Part shown: piece after piece, positions 1 through 7,428 of the stretch
How the letters are laid out: every line of letters starts with the position of its first letter
Position numbering within the stretch: position 1 is the stretch's first letter
Assembly (NCBI GenBank): GCA_018436095.1
Contig: JAHDMJ010000001.1
Location: 186,001-250,000, forward strand
Reading direction: 5' to 3'
From: Clostridia bacterium
GTDB taxonomy: Bacteria > Bacillota > Peptococcia > DRI-13 > UBA5745
DNA: 64,000 nt
Position numbers and translations under genes: made by a program
Notes under the pieces: model-generated
The model's input: only the letters and a program-made list of their open reading frames with translations
What the model was told of the DNA's origin: nothing
Database searches by the model: none

Positions 1-30
1 CTGCGCCTTGGCGATTTAGTGCCACTAGCG

Positions 31-48
31 CAGGCGGCCTGATTTTTT
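31..48 (+). terminator. Weak terminator-like hairpin at window edge
   Basis: A short CAGG-CGG-CCTG stem is followed by ATTTTTT, and a larger CTGCGC/GCGCAG pairing surrounds it at 1-33. It could end a gene lying to the left of the window. The stem is short, so this is tentative. Confidence 0.3.
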
Positions 49-101
49 ATTGCCTTTTTTAACGAGAAAAAATAATAAGCACATGATTGGAGGCAATCTT
101 A

Positions 102-1661
102 ATGGCAGCAAAAATTTTTTTATTGATCCTTTTCTTTGTAGTCACTATCGCCATCGGCATCTACTGCCGCAAACATACCACCGACGTCAACAGCTTTATC
201 CTGGGGGGCCGTTCTGTAGGTCCCTGGCTTACGGCTTTCGCTTACGGCACATCCTACTTTTCCGCCGTGGTCTTCGTGGGTTATGCCGGTCAATTCGGCT
301 GGAAATACGGCTTGTCCGCCACCTGGATCGGCTTGGGCAACGCCTTTATCGGCAGCCTGCTGGCCTGGGTAGTCCTGGGCCGCCGCACCAGAATCATGTC
401 CAACCATTTAGAAGCCGCCACTATGCCGGAGTTTTTCGGCAAACGCTACAACAGCCAGGCGCTTAAGATCGTCTCCTCCGCCATCATCTTCGTTTTTTTG
501 GTGCCCTACACCGCTTCCATCTACAACGGCTTATCGAGGCTCTTTGCCTTGGCCTTTGACCTGCCTTATTGGGTTTGTGTTTTGGGCATGGCTGTATTGA
601 CGGGCCTGTATGTTATTCTGGGGGGCTACATGGCCACCGCCATCAATGACTTTTTCCAGGGCATTATCATGCTGGCGGGTATTGTGGCCGTCATTGCTTC
701 CGTCCTTAACGGTCAGGGCGGTTTCTTTGCCGCCGTTAATTCCCTGGCCCAATTAAAAAGCGATATTCCCATAACCTTAGGCCAGTCCGGAGCCTTCACT
801 TCCTTTTTCGGACCTGATCCGGTCAATCTTTTAGGCGTCATCATTCTTACCTCTCTGGGCACCTGGGGCCTGCCTCAGATGGTTCACAAATTTTATACCA
901 TTAAGAGTGAAAAATCCGTGGCTGCCGGTACGGTTATCTCCACTATTTTCGCCTTGGTGATCGCCGGCGGCTGCTACTTTCTGGGGGGCTTTGCCCGTTT
1001 ATTCGACAATGCCGCCATTTACAACAGCCAAGGCAAGATAATGTACGACAGCATCATTCCTTACATGCTATCGGGTCTGCCGGATATCCTGATCGGCATC
1101 GTCATTATCCTGGTGCTTTCGGCTTCCATGTCCACTTTATCCGCCCTGGTGCTGACTTCCAGCTCCACCATGACCCTGGACTTTCTTAAAGGCCTCTTCC
1201 TGAAAAACATGACGGAAAAGAATCAGGTTTTGATCATGCGGCTCCTGATTGTTTTCTTCATTGCCTTGTCTGTGATTTTCGCCCTCAATCCGCCGGATTT
1301 CATCGCTCAGTTGATGGGAATTTCCTGGGGCGCCCTGGCCGGCTCCTTCCTGGCTCCCTTCCTTTACGGCCTTTACGGCAAATGGGTCACCCGCAAAGCA
1401 GTTTGGGCCAGCTTTATTACCGGCGTGGGCATTACACTGGCCAACCTCTTCTTCCCCTTTGTCGGCAGCCCCATCAATGCCGGCGCTCTGGCCATGGTGG
1501 CCGGCCTCATCGTCGTTCCCCTGGTCAGCCTCTTCACTCAGAATCCCTACTGCTCCACCATTGACGCCACTTTCTCCTGCTATGAAGAAGAAGTCGTGGT
1601 GCCCAAGCGGGTAGCCTTGTCCAACGGCGCTGCCGGAAAAAAGGAGACCTTCGAGGCCTGA
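102..1661 (+). CDS. Sodium:solute symporter (SSS family)
   Basis: Integral membrane cotransporter of about 519 residues that would use the sodium gradient to import a small solute such as an amino acid or organic acid; the substrate cannot be read from sequence. The protein is almost entirely hydrophobic helices, about 13 by eye. It has the N-terminal FILGGR(S)VGPW segment and the GGYMATAINDFFQGIIM segment typical of the PutP/PanF-like SSS fold. An upstream TTG at 87 would extend it by five residues, but that codon lies inside the ribosome binding site (TTGGAGG, 88-92), so ATG 102 is chosen. It is monocistronic, followed head-on by spoIIID. A sodium symporter fits the sodium-type V-ATPase in the same window, but this link is inference. 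Confidence 0.85.
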   Translation: MAAKIFLLILFFVVTIAIGIYCRKHTTDVNSFILGGRSVGPWLTAFAYGTSYFSAVVFVGYAGQFGWKYGLSATWIGLGNAFIGSLLAWVVLGRRTRIMSNHLEAATMPEFFGKRYNSQALKIVSSAIIFVFLVPYTASIYNGLSRLFALAFDLPYWVCVLGMAVLTGLYVILGGYMATAINDFFQGIIMLAGIVAVIASVLNGQGGFFAAVNSLAQLKSDIPITLGQSGAFTSFFGPDPVNLLGVIILTSLGTWGLPQMVHKFYTIKSEKSVAAGTVISTIFALVIAGGCYFLGGFARLFDNAAIYNSQGKIMYDSIIPYMLSGLPDILIGIVIILVLSASMSTLSALVLTSSSTMTLDFLKGLFLKNMTEKNQVLIMRLLIVFFIALSVIFALNPPDFIAQLMGISWGALAGSFLAPFLYGLYGKWVTRKAVWASFITGVGITLANLFFPFVGSPINAGALAMVAGLIVVPLVSLFTQNPYCSTIDATFSCYEEEVVVPKRVALSNGAAGKKETFEA

Positions 1662-1702
1662 CCTGTCGGGCTCCTTTTTAGGGCTAACCAGCCGGCAGCA
1701 AA

Positions 1703-1957
1703 TCAGCATTTGGCTTTGGCGTACTTTTTCTTCGTCGCCTCGCCGCCTCGCAAATGACGCTCTGCCTTGTTTTGCTCCAGCACGACTTTGGCTTTGGCCG
1801 CCAGATCCTTGTTGATGGACGGTAACCTTTCCGTAAGGTCTTTGTGGATCGTTGATTTTGATACACTGAAGATCTGCGCAGTCTGACGTACGGTGGCCTC
1901 TGTATCCAACATATAATTACAGACGTCCAATACCCGTTTCCTTATATAATCCTGCAT
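1703..1957 (-). CDS. spoIIID: Sporulation transcription factor SpoIIID
   Basis: Small DNA-binding protein (84 residues) that in Bacillus and Clostridia adjusts the sigma-E regulon and sigma-K expression in the mother cell. The whole chain matches the family: an N-terminal MQDYIRKRV start, a helix-turn-helix with the hallmark SVSKSTIHKDLTERLP (about residues 31-46), and a basic C-terminal region with HLRGGEATKKKY. Length is slightly short of the usual 90-95 because the acidic tail is missing. It is on the same strand as spoIIQ, spoIID and murA, its usual neighbours, but those are now 12-40 kb away. Its upstream gene is the DUF1805 gene. Confidence 0.95.
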   Translation of the reverse strand: MQDYIRKRVLDVCNYMLDTEATVRQTAQIFSVSKSTIHKDLTERLPSINKDLAAKAKVVLEQNKAERHLRGGEATKKKYAKAKC

Positions 1958-2084
1958 TCTGTCATCCCCCCGACCCTGCCCAATTTTCCTTACATCTTAT
2001 GTGGCCTTGCAGGTATGTAGAACCCAAAAGAGGGGATTTCTGGGAATGCTTTACAACCACACCGCAGGGTTATAAAAAGGATAA

Positions 2085-2159
2085 TACAAAAAACCGGTTT
2101 TTCTGTCTGTGGATAGCACGCCGCAAGGGTAGCATATCACAGCACAGCAAAGCCGGTTT
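2085..2159 (-). terminator. Probable terminator after DUF1805 gene
   Basis: On the minus strand AAACCGG (2159-2153) pairs with CCGGTTT (2097-2091). Inner matches CTGTG/CACAG and GATA/TATC extend this into a long imperfect hairpin, followed by a T-rich run (2093-2088). It would separate the tct operon from spoIIID. The rest of 1958-2237 shows no convincing gene. Confidence 0.45.
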
Positions 2160-2237
2160 CTTTATATATTGGTGCAAGGGCGGAGGCTCCTTTATAAAAC
2201 AGGCCTCTTGTGCATGGCCCTTTTGTGAATGGCCCGC

Positions 2238-2588
2238 TTAGGCTGTTATGGAAATACCGCAATCTGCCGCCTTGTTTTTATGCGCAAACATGGCGGCCAA
2301 AGCCTGGCTGCCCGGCATACCCGTCCGGATACCGATAGCTTCAGCCTTTTTCGTAGCCTCTTTTACTTCCAGGCTCAACAAGTCTTCTAAAACCTTGACC
2401 CCCTCCATACGGGCGGCAACGATTTGCCGCTCGGGGTGCAGCCTGTCCAAGGCATCAATATTCAGTACCCCGCACATCAGATAACCTACCGGGGGAATCA
2501 CGATAGCCATCAGCTTAGTCTGAGGAAGCTGTACTTCTACACCCAGGGCCGTGCCTTCCGAAAATTTTAGAGGAATTATGCTAATCAT
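2238..2588 (-). CDS. DUF1805 (YunC-like) protein
   Basis: Soluble protein of 116 residues. The segment VGYLMCGVLNIDALDRL followed by AARMEGVKVLEDLL and GIRTGMPGSQAL is the pattern of the DUF1805/YunC family, whose biochemical function is not established. The start ATG overlaps the stop of tctA (ATGA, 2588-2585), with GGAGGTG placed 7 bases upstream, so it is translationally coupled to the tripartite transporter. That coupling suggests a role tied to the transported carboxylate, for example its metabolism or sensing; this is inference from position only. Confidence 0.75.
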   Translation of the reverse strand: MISIIPLKFSEGTALGVEVQLPQTKLMAIVIPPVGYLMCGVLNIDALDRLHPERQIVAARMEGVKVLEDLLSLEVKEATKKAEAIGIRTGMPGSQALAAMFAHKNKAADCGISITA

Positions 2589-4081
2589 AAGCTGGCACCT
2601 CCTTGCGATTCTTTGGAAGCTTTATATTGATTGCGCAAGGCGAAGAAAACAGAAGCGGCGGCAATGGCCAAAAAGACGACGCTGATAGCGCTGTGGAAAA
2701 AGATGCGCCAATCGCCGCCGGAACGGATTAAAGCTGCCCGGAAGCTGTTTTCCGCCAAGCTGCCCAGTACGATGGATAAAGCAATCGGCGCCAAAGGGAA
2801 ATCCATTTGTTCAAGGATATAGCCGGCAATTCCAAAAATCACCGCAATTTTCATATGGGCCAAAGAACTCTCGGCGGCATAGGCGCCGATCATAGAAAAT
2901 ATAGCGATAATCGGAATTAAGGTGGTTTTTTTCATGATGGCAATCTTGGCAATAGCCTTGGCCAAAAATAAACCGGTAAGAAGCATAACGATATTTCCCA
3001 CTATGGTGCTGACAAATATTGAGTTGATGATTCCCGGGTTGTTGCGAAAGAGCAATGGTCCTGGCTGCAAACCCTGAATGGTCAGAGCGCCCAGCAAAAC
3101 GGCGGTAACGGCATCGCCGGGCACCCCCAGAGTCAGCATGGGAATTAGCGCGCCGCCGGTAACGGCATTATTGGCGGATTCGGAGGCTGCCACTCCCTCA
3201 ATGATTCCTTTTCCGAAAAGCTCCGGAGTTTTGGAAGTGCGTTTACATTCGCTGTAAGCCACAAAAGAGGCAATATTTGCGCCGGCTCCGGGCAAAGCGC
3301 CGATAAAAGTACCGATCAGGCTGGATTTAAGAAGCACCCATTTTAATTGGCGCAAATCAGGCCAGCGGGGCAATATTCGTCCCACATTATCATGGATGGC
3401 ATCATCATCGTCAACACCTGCTTTAAATAAGCGCAGCAGTTCGGACAAGGCAAAAAGGCCAATAATAGCAGGCAGCAGGGGAAAGCCGATCATTAGGCTG
3501 CGGACGCCGAAGGTGAAGCGAGGATAAGCCACGATGACGTCGAAGCCTACCGTATTGATCACCAGACCGATTAACCCGGCGATGACTCCCTTCAATAAAT
3601 ATTTTCCGGAGACGGAAAAGATAATGGTCAATCCGAAGATTGCCAAAGCAAAATACTCGGCAGAGCTGAATTTGATCGCAAAATTTGAGATGAGTGGGGA
3701 CAGGAAAATCAAGAAAATGCAACTGATCTGACCGCCGATAAAGGAGGCGCTGGTGGCGATGCCTAGGGCCCTGCCCCCTTGCCCTTTTTGCATAAGGGGG
3801 TAGCCATCCAGGGAAGTAGCGGCAGCAGCCGGGGTGCCCGGCGTCCTCAACAGGATAGCGGTTATCGAGCCGCCGTATATGCCCCCCACATAAATACCGA
3901 TGAGCATGATTAAAGCCGTGGAGGCTTCCAGGCTAAAAGTGAAGGGCAGCAGCAGAGAAATAGCCAGCGTAGCCGTTAAGCCGGGAATAGCGCCCACAAT
4001 TATTCCCAAAACAACACCAAGGATCAGCAACACCAGATTGTGTATCTGAAAAACCGTCATTAAGCCATCAAGAAAACCCAT
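2585..4081 (-). CDS. tctA: Tripartite tricarboxylate transporter TctA
   Basis: Large membrane subunit (498 residues, about 11-12 hydrophobic segments) of a solute-binding-protein-dependent secondary transporter of the TTT family. Family marks include GAIPGLTATLAI near residue 35, the GIYVGGIYGGSITAILLRTPGTPAAAATSLDGYPL region, and a matching GALPGAGANIASFVAY in the second half, reflecting the internal duplication. ATG 4081 is preferred over TTG 4087 because GAGGTG lies 7 bases upstream. It follows tctB by 11 bases and overlaps the DUF1805 start. Substrate is not predictable; relatives carry citrate, tartrate or other carboxylates. Confidence 0.93.
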   Translation of the reverse strand: MGFLDGLMTVFQIHNLVLLILGVVLGIIVGAIPGLTATLAISLLLPFTFSLEASTALIMLIGIYVGGIYGGSITAILLRTPGTPAAAATSLDGYPLMQKGQGGRALGIATSASFIGGQISCIFLIFLSPLISNFAIKFSSAEYFALAIFGLTIIFSVSGKYLLKGVIAGLIGLVINTVGFDVIVAYPRFTFGVRSLMIGFPLLPAIIGLFALSELLRLFKAGVDDDDAIHDNVGRILPRWPDLRQLKWVLLKSSLIGTFIGALPGAGANIASFVAYSECKRTSKTPELFGKGIIEGVAASESANNAVTGGALIPMLTLGVPGDAVTAVLLGALTIQGLQPGPLLFRNNPGIINSIFVSTIVGNIVMLLTGLFLAKAIAKIAIMKKTTLIPIIAIFSMIGAYAAESSLAHMKIAVIFGIAGYILEQMDFPLAPIALSIVLGSLAENSFRAALIRSGGDWRIFFHSAISVVFLAIAAASVFFALRNQYKASKESQGGASL

Positions 4082-4092
4082 ATACAATCACC

Positions 4093-4635
4093 TCACAATA
4101 ACCAGGTTGCAGGAATAATACCTGCCGGCAAGCGCACAGACAAGCCTTTACTGAAAACCATATAAATGAAGGCTGTTAAAGCCAGAGCCTGAACAATGCG
4201 GAACCCTATTTGTTTTGGATTTTTTGTGGGCTCCAGAATATAGGTAATGACAAGAAAGTAAGCAGTGATGCTGATGATAAAACCCAAGGGCTGGAACAGA
4301 AAGAGAAAGATCATGGTAGCCAGCATAGCCGCCAGTACTCTTTTGTTGCCCGGGGTAAGGCTTGCCCATTTTTTTGTCAGGGAGCCTTGATTCCCTGAAA
4401 CCGCTTCCTGATTTTCTTTCTGCCCTTTAGGGATGTGTTTATAGCCAACGTACATTAAAACCAGAGAAAGAACCGCCAGCAGGCCTAAAACAATTCTGGG
4501 CCAAAGGGCAGGGCCGGCCACCGTATCGGGAGGCACATAAAAGTTCCGGCTTTCATTTAAGAGAAGTAAGCAAATCAAAAACAGCAAGCCGCCAAAAATC
4601 ATATCTCGTTTGCCCATTTTTATCATGTAAGACAT
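4093..4635 (-). CDS. tctB: Tripartite tricarboxylate transporter TctB
   Basis: Small membrane subunit of the TTT transporter, 180 residues with four hydrophobic segments (about residues 13-28, 46-62, 102-135 and 148-175). Sequence conservation in TctB is low; the call rests on size, topology and position between tctC and tctA. The start is uncertain among ATG 4635, 4626 and 4617, none with a strong ribosome binding site. A charged cytoplasmic loop (KGQKENQEAVSG region) separates the first and second helix pairs. Confidence 0.8.
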   Translation of the reverse strand: MSYMIKMGKRDMIFGGLLFLICLLLLNESRNFYVPPDTVAGPALWPRIVLGLLAVLSLVLMYVGYKHIPKGQKENQEAVSGNQGSLTKKWASLTPGNKRVLAAMLATMIFLFLFQPLGFIISITAYFLVITYILEPTKNPKQIGFRIVQALALTAFIYMVFSKGLSVRLPAGIIPATWLL

Positions 4636-4676
4636 CCCAAATCAGAGGAATCTTGGGCTATCTATGCTCCTTTCTC

Positions 4677-5738
4677 TTAAATTAAGCCTAAATTAACCAT
4701 TGTCTGCTTCACCACAGGGGCTAGATTTTCCAAATATTTTACGGTTTCTTCTGCATCCATATAAATAGGGTCCGCCTTAGCGTCGCCAGCCCATTTTTGG
4801 AACTCCGGATTGTCAAAGGCTTTTTTGCCGGCCTGGCGCAAAAAATCTACGATTTCCGGAGGTGTATCCTTATGCACGGCTAAAATACGGAACCCGGCAA
4901 TAATTACATTGGGATAACCCATTTCTTTAAATGTGGGGATATCGGGAAATTCCGGCATCCGTTCTTCCGCCATAGTGCCGAGAATTTTCATTGCGCCGCT
5001 TTCCAGGTGAGGCAAAGCCACGGTCAAGGAGGTGGTCACGGCGTCACAATGTTTGCCCAAGAGCTCCGTCATTAACTCCGAGCTGCCGTTGGAAGGTACG
5101 AAAACCACGCAATCTTTGATGCCGGCCGCATCGGCCATCATGCCGGCGGCATGAAGCCAAAAGCCGTTGACGCCGATTTGCAGCGTCTTGCCGGCGGCCT
5201 TGGCAGCCAGGGCTGCCTGGCGAAAATCCTCAAAGGTTTCCCAGCCGGAATCCGCATTGACCACCAGATTAACGCCTTGTAGGGTAAATAAATTAATGAT
5301 GGCGAAGTCCTTGTAGGAATCTTCAGTAATGCCTTTTATTTCGTTGGAAAGGATATCGTAATTTAGCATGGCCATGGTATAGCCGTCGGCAGGCATACCT
5401 AAAGCCTGATTGATGCCGATGGAACCGTCACCGCCGGTAACATTCAATACATTGATATCCGTGCCGATTTCTTTGGACAGATAGCTAAGATAGGAACGGA
5501 AGGTAATATCGGAGCTGCCTCCGGCAGTCCAGGGGCAAATAGCCGTAATGGAACCTTTCGGATAGTCAAGAGAGGGAGCCGGCTCCGGTTCAGTAGCAGA
5601 GCCGCCGGGATTGACCGCTTCCGTTGCTTCCGAAGCAGTCCCTTGGCTCGATGCGGGACTTTGGCCACAGCCGGCCAGAGCAATACAAAGAAGCAGGATC
5701 ATCGATGCAGACAGAATTTTTATAAGTTCTTTCCTCAT
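4677..5738 (-). CDS. tctC: TctC-type solute-binding lipoprotein
   Basis: Extracytoplasmic binding protein (353 residues) that captures the carboxylate for TctAB. The N-terminus is a lipoprotein signal: positive MRKELIK, a hydrophobic stretch, then lipobox LAGC with Cys24 as the lipidated residue, as expected in a Gram-positive envelope. The mature domain begins after a Ser/Glu/Pro-rich linker and shows the Bug/TctC pattern (YPKGSITAICPWTAGGSSD, then GIGINQAL, then PDIPTFKEMGYP). ATG 5738 is chosen over 5753 because GAGGAGGGT precedes it by 4 bases. It lies 12 bases downstream of the small ribbon-helix-helix gene, so they are probably one transcript. Confidence 0.92.
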   Translation of the reverse strand: MRKELIKILSASMILLLCIALAGCGQSPASSQGTASEATEAVNPGGSATEPEPAPSLDYPKGSITAICPWTAGGSSDITFRSYLSYLSKEIGTDINVLNVTGGDGSIGINQALGMPADGYTMAMLNYDILSNEIKGITEDSYKDFAIINLFTLQGVNLVVNADSGWETFEDFRQAALAAKAAGKTLQIGVNGFWLHAAGMMADAAGIKDCVVFVPSNGSSELMTELLGKHCDAVTTSLTVALPHLESGAMKILGTMAEERMPEFPDIPTFKEMGYPNVIIAGFRILAVHKDTPPEIVDFLRQAGKKAFDNPEFQKWAGDAKADPIYMDAEETVKYLENLAPVVKQTMVNLGLI

Positions 5739-5749
5739 GTTTACCCTCC

Positions 5750-5962
5750 TCAATATTGTTGCGATTTTTCCGTTTCGTTTTCCCCGGGGTTGGCGGGCTT
5801 ATTTTGGCCAGATTGCTCTTTTTGCTTCCTCACCATTGCCAGACCTACAGTCAATACGTAGTGGATAAGCTTAGTTTTACTTTTTTGGGCAAATTTTTCT
5901 TTCTTGAGAATGTTCAACCCTTCTTCAATATCCGAGGTAACAAAAAGTGTAAATCTTGCCAT
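5750..5962 (-). CDS. Small ribbon-helix-helix-like protein, first gene of tct operon
   Basis: A 70-residue basic protein. Residues 4-8 (FTLFV) could form the beta strand, and two amphipathic helices follow (IEEGLNILKKEKF and SKTKLIHYVLTVGLAMV), the layout of MetJ/Arc/CopG-type repressors. The C-terminal 20 residues are polar and probably disordered. AAAGGAGGT sits upstream of ATG 5962. Its place at the head of the tct operon, opposite another ribbon-helix-helix gene, suggests local regulation. The fold is inferred from pattern only. Confidence 0.6.
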   Translation of the reverse strand: MARFTLFVTSDIEEGLNILKKEKFAQKSKTKLIHYVLTVGLAMVRKQKEQSGQNKPANPGENETEKSQQY

Positions 5963-6061
5963 AGCCGTTAGAAACCTCCTTTACTTTTGAATTTTAGTGT
6001 CCTTAAGCTTAAAACCCGGTCCGGCATTCCGGTGAATAGGTGAAGTGGTGAACTATAAGTT

Positions 6062-6147
6062 ATTATATCGCATCACTGATGAACCGGTCAAGTAGATGCA
6101 GGGTTTTTCTTTACATCTTTACATCAGTTCATCACTGATGGTATAAT
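6062..6147. promoter_or_regulatory. Twin divergent promoters with palindromic operators
   Basis: Two sigma-A-type promoters point away from each other. Minus strand (tct operon): -35 TTGACC (6091-6086), 18-base spacer, -10 TATAAT (6067-6062). Plus strand (6167 gene): -35 TTTACA (6118-6123), 18-base spacer, -10 TATAAT (6142-6147). Each spacer contains the same palindrome CATCACTGATG (6071-6081 and 6130-6140), arms CATCA/TGATG. A repressor bound there would block both promoters. The likely ligands are the flanking ribbon-helix-helix proteins; that last step is inference. Confidence 0.75.
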
Positions 6148-6166
6148 TATTAACGAGGTGATAAAT

Positions 6167-6355
6167 ATGCCAACAGAAAAACCAAGGTATACCATCACCG
6201 TTAGTGATGGCCTGCTGAAGGAAATCGACGACTACAGGTACGAAAATCGTTTTCCCACCCGAACCCAGGCTACTCTTGAGCTGATTCGCATTGGCCTGGA
6301 AACATTGAAAAAGGAATCTGCCGGAGAAAAATCCGATGATTCATCTGACCAATAG
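6167..6355 (+). CDS. Ribbon-helix-helix transcriptional regulator
   Basis: A 62-residue protein with the CopG/Arc-type pattern: strand PRYTITVSDGLL (about residues 6-17), helix 1 LLKEIDDYRYEN, the turn FPTRTQATLELIRIGLE (about 31-47) as helix 2, and a charged acidic tail. GTG 6158 in the same frame is part of the ribosome binding site GAGGTG, so ATG 6167 is the start. Palindrome 6130-6140 sits inside its own promoter spacer, so autorepression and repression of the divergent tct operon are likely. Confidence 0.8.
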   Translation: MPTEKPRYTITVSDGLLKEIDDYRYENRFPTRTQATLELIRIGLETLKKESAGEKSDDSSDQ

Positions 6356-6388
6356 CTCAGAAGCAGAGTAAAGGTATCTGACAAAAAA

Positions 6389-6440
6389 AACAGACATCCG
6401 TTTATTGGCCTTCTTTGGTGCCGGGGGATGTCTGTTTTTT
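6389..6440. terminator. Bidirectional terminator
   Basis: AACAGACATCC (6389-6399) pairs with GGATGTCTGTT (6426-6436), followed on the plus strand by a T run and preceded by an A run. It can stop transcription of the plus-strand 6167 gene and of the minus-strand DUF4130 gene that ends at 6463. Confidence 0.85.
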
Positions 6441-6462
6441 CTATTCTGCTTTATAACGGGAG

Positions 6463-7428
6463 TTAAAATAATTCTTGCATTTCCGTCATGTTTTCCCAGT
6501 AGCGTTTCGGCATATGGGTCATCCGGCACCTGGGGTTGTAACGGGCCTCAATGGCAACGGTATGATAAAACTTTTTCCACAAATCCCGATAGCGGGTCTC
6601 CGTCTCGTCAGCTTCAGGAAAGGGCAGCTCTTCCAAGGGAACGATACGGCGGCGGCCCTTTTGGCAGATCAGCGCCGCTTTATGGGTCTTGTCATAAATC
6701 AGAAAATTCTCCTGGGAAAAGCGGGCGCAAAAGTGGCCGGCAATATAGGGTAAAACAAAGTTTTTCGGCGTAATGGAGGCAGCCAGCACCCCTTCATAAT
6801 CAGAGAAACGTACAAAGCCTTTGAGCAAGTGGGCTTCTCCCATGAGATGCTTCTCCGCCTTTAAAAGGGGCGCCACGTCGGGATGGCCCAGCATCCGCAG
6901 GGCCTTGCTGCCCTCCCGGTAAGCCAGCAGCAGAAAGCGCAGAATCAACAGCTCCTTTTGCTGCAAGCAGCTAAGAAATACGTTTTCCACCAAAGCCAAA
7001 GCGTCCTTCGATATCTTAACCGGTATGGAGCTGCGGACCCGGGCTGCCTTGTCCTGGTCGGTGATGATAGACTTAACCTGAAACAAAGTGGGCTGAGCTT
7101 CTTTGGCCGGCAGGATAGCCGTGGGCAGCTCCCGGAAATAAACGCTTTCATAAACGCAACAGAAAAAACCGGCTAAGCCGCCATCATAATGATAAACGAT
7201 GTCGCTGGGCAAGGCCAAAGGCTTAGGCTGGACTTGAGGCCTGCGGGAGGATTGGCTGCCCCGAAAGCTTTGGCTTTGGGCTTCAGTCCGCTCCGAAGCC
7301 CCCTCCTGATAGGAAGCACCAGCCTGGCAGGAGGCTCCTGCCTGATTAAAAGCCGCTCCCCGGCATGACCGGCAATTGCGGCTGCCCGGGCTCTTGGGAC
7401 AGATTCCCCCTGTATATGGGCACTTCAT
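6463..7428 (-). CDS. DUF4130 probable DNA-metabolism protein
   Basis: Protein of 321 residues matching the family found beside a radical-SAM DNA repair/modification candidate (TIGR03915/DUF4130 pair). After a Cys-rich start (CPYTGGICPKSPGSRNCRSC) and a Gln/Ser-rich linker with SYQEGAS-like repeats, the conserved part begins at about residue 70 (IVYHYDGGLAGFFCCVYESV) and ends with YNPRCRMTHMPKRYWENM. ATG 7428 overlaps the stop of the radical-SAM gene (ATGA), so the pair is translationally coupled. The N-terminal Cys cluster may bind metal; function beyond the genomic association is unknown. Confidence 0.8.
   Translation of the reverse strand: MKCPYTGGICPKSPGSRNCRSCRGAAFNQAGASCQAGASYQEGASERTEAQSQSFRGSQSSRRPQVQPKPLALPSDIVYHYDGGLAGFFCCVYESVYFRELPTAILPAKEAQPTLFQVKSIITDQDKAARVRSSIPVKISKDALALVENVFLSCLQQKELLILRFLLLAYREGSKALRMLGHPDVAPLLKAEKHLMGEAHLLKGFVRFSDYEGVLAASITPKNFVLPYIAGHFCARFSQENFLIYDKTHKAALICQKGRRRIVPLEELPFPEADETETRYRDLWKKFYHTVAIEARYNPRCRMTHMPKRYWENMTEMQELF

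Noticed and set aside
1999-2241. 80-codon plus-strand reading frame
   Set aside because: It has no ribosome binding site, runs through the terminator hairpin and resembles no protein family.
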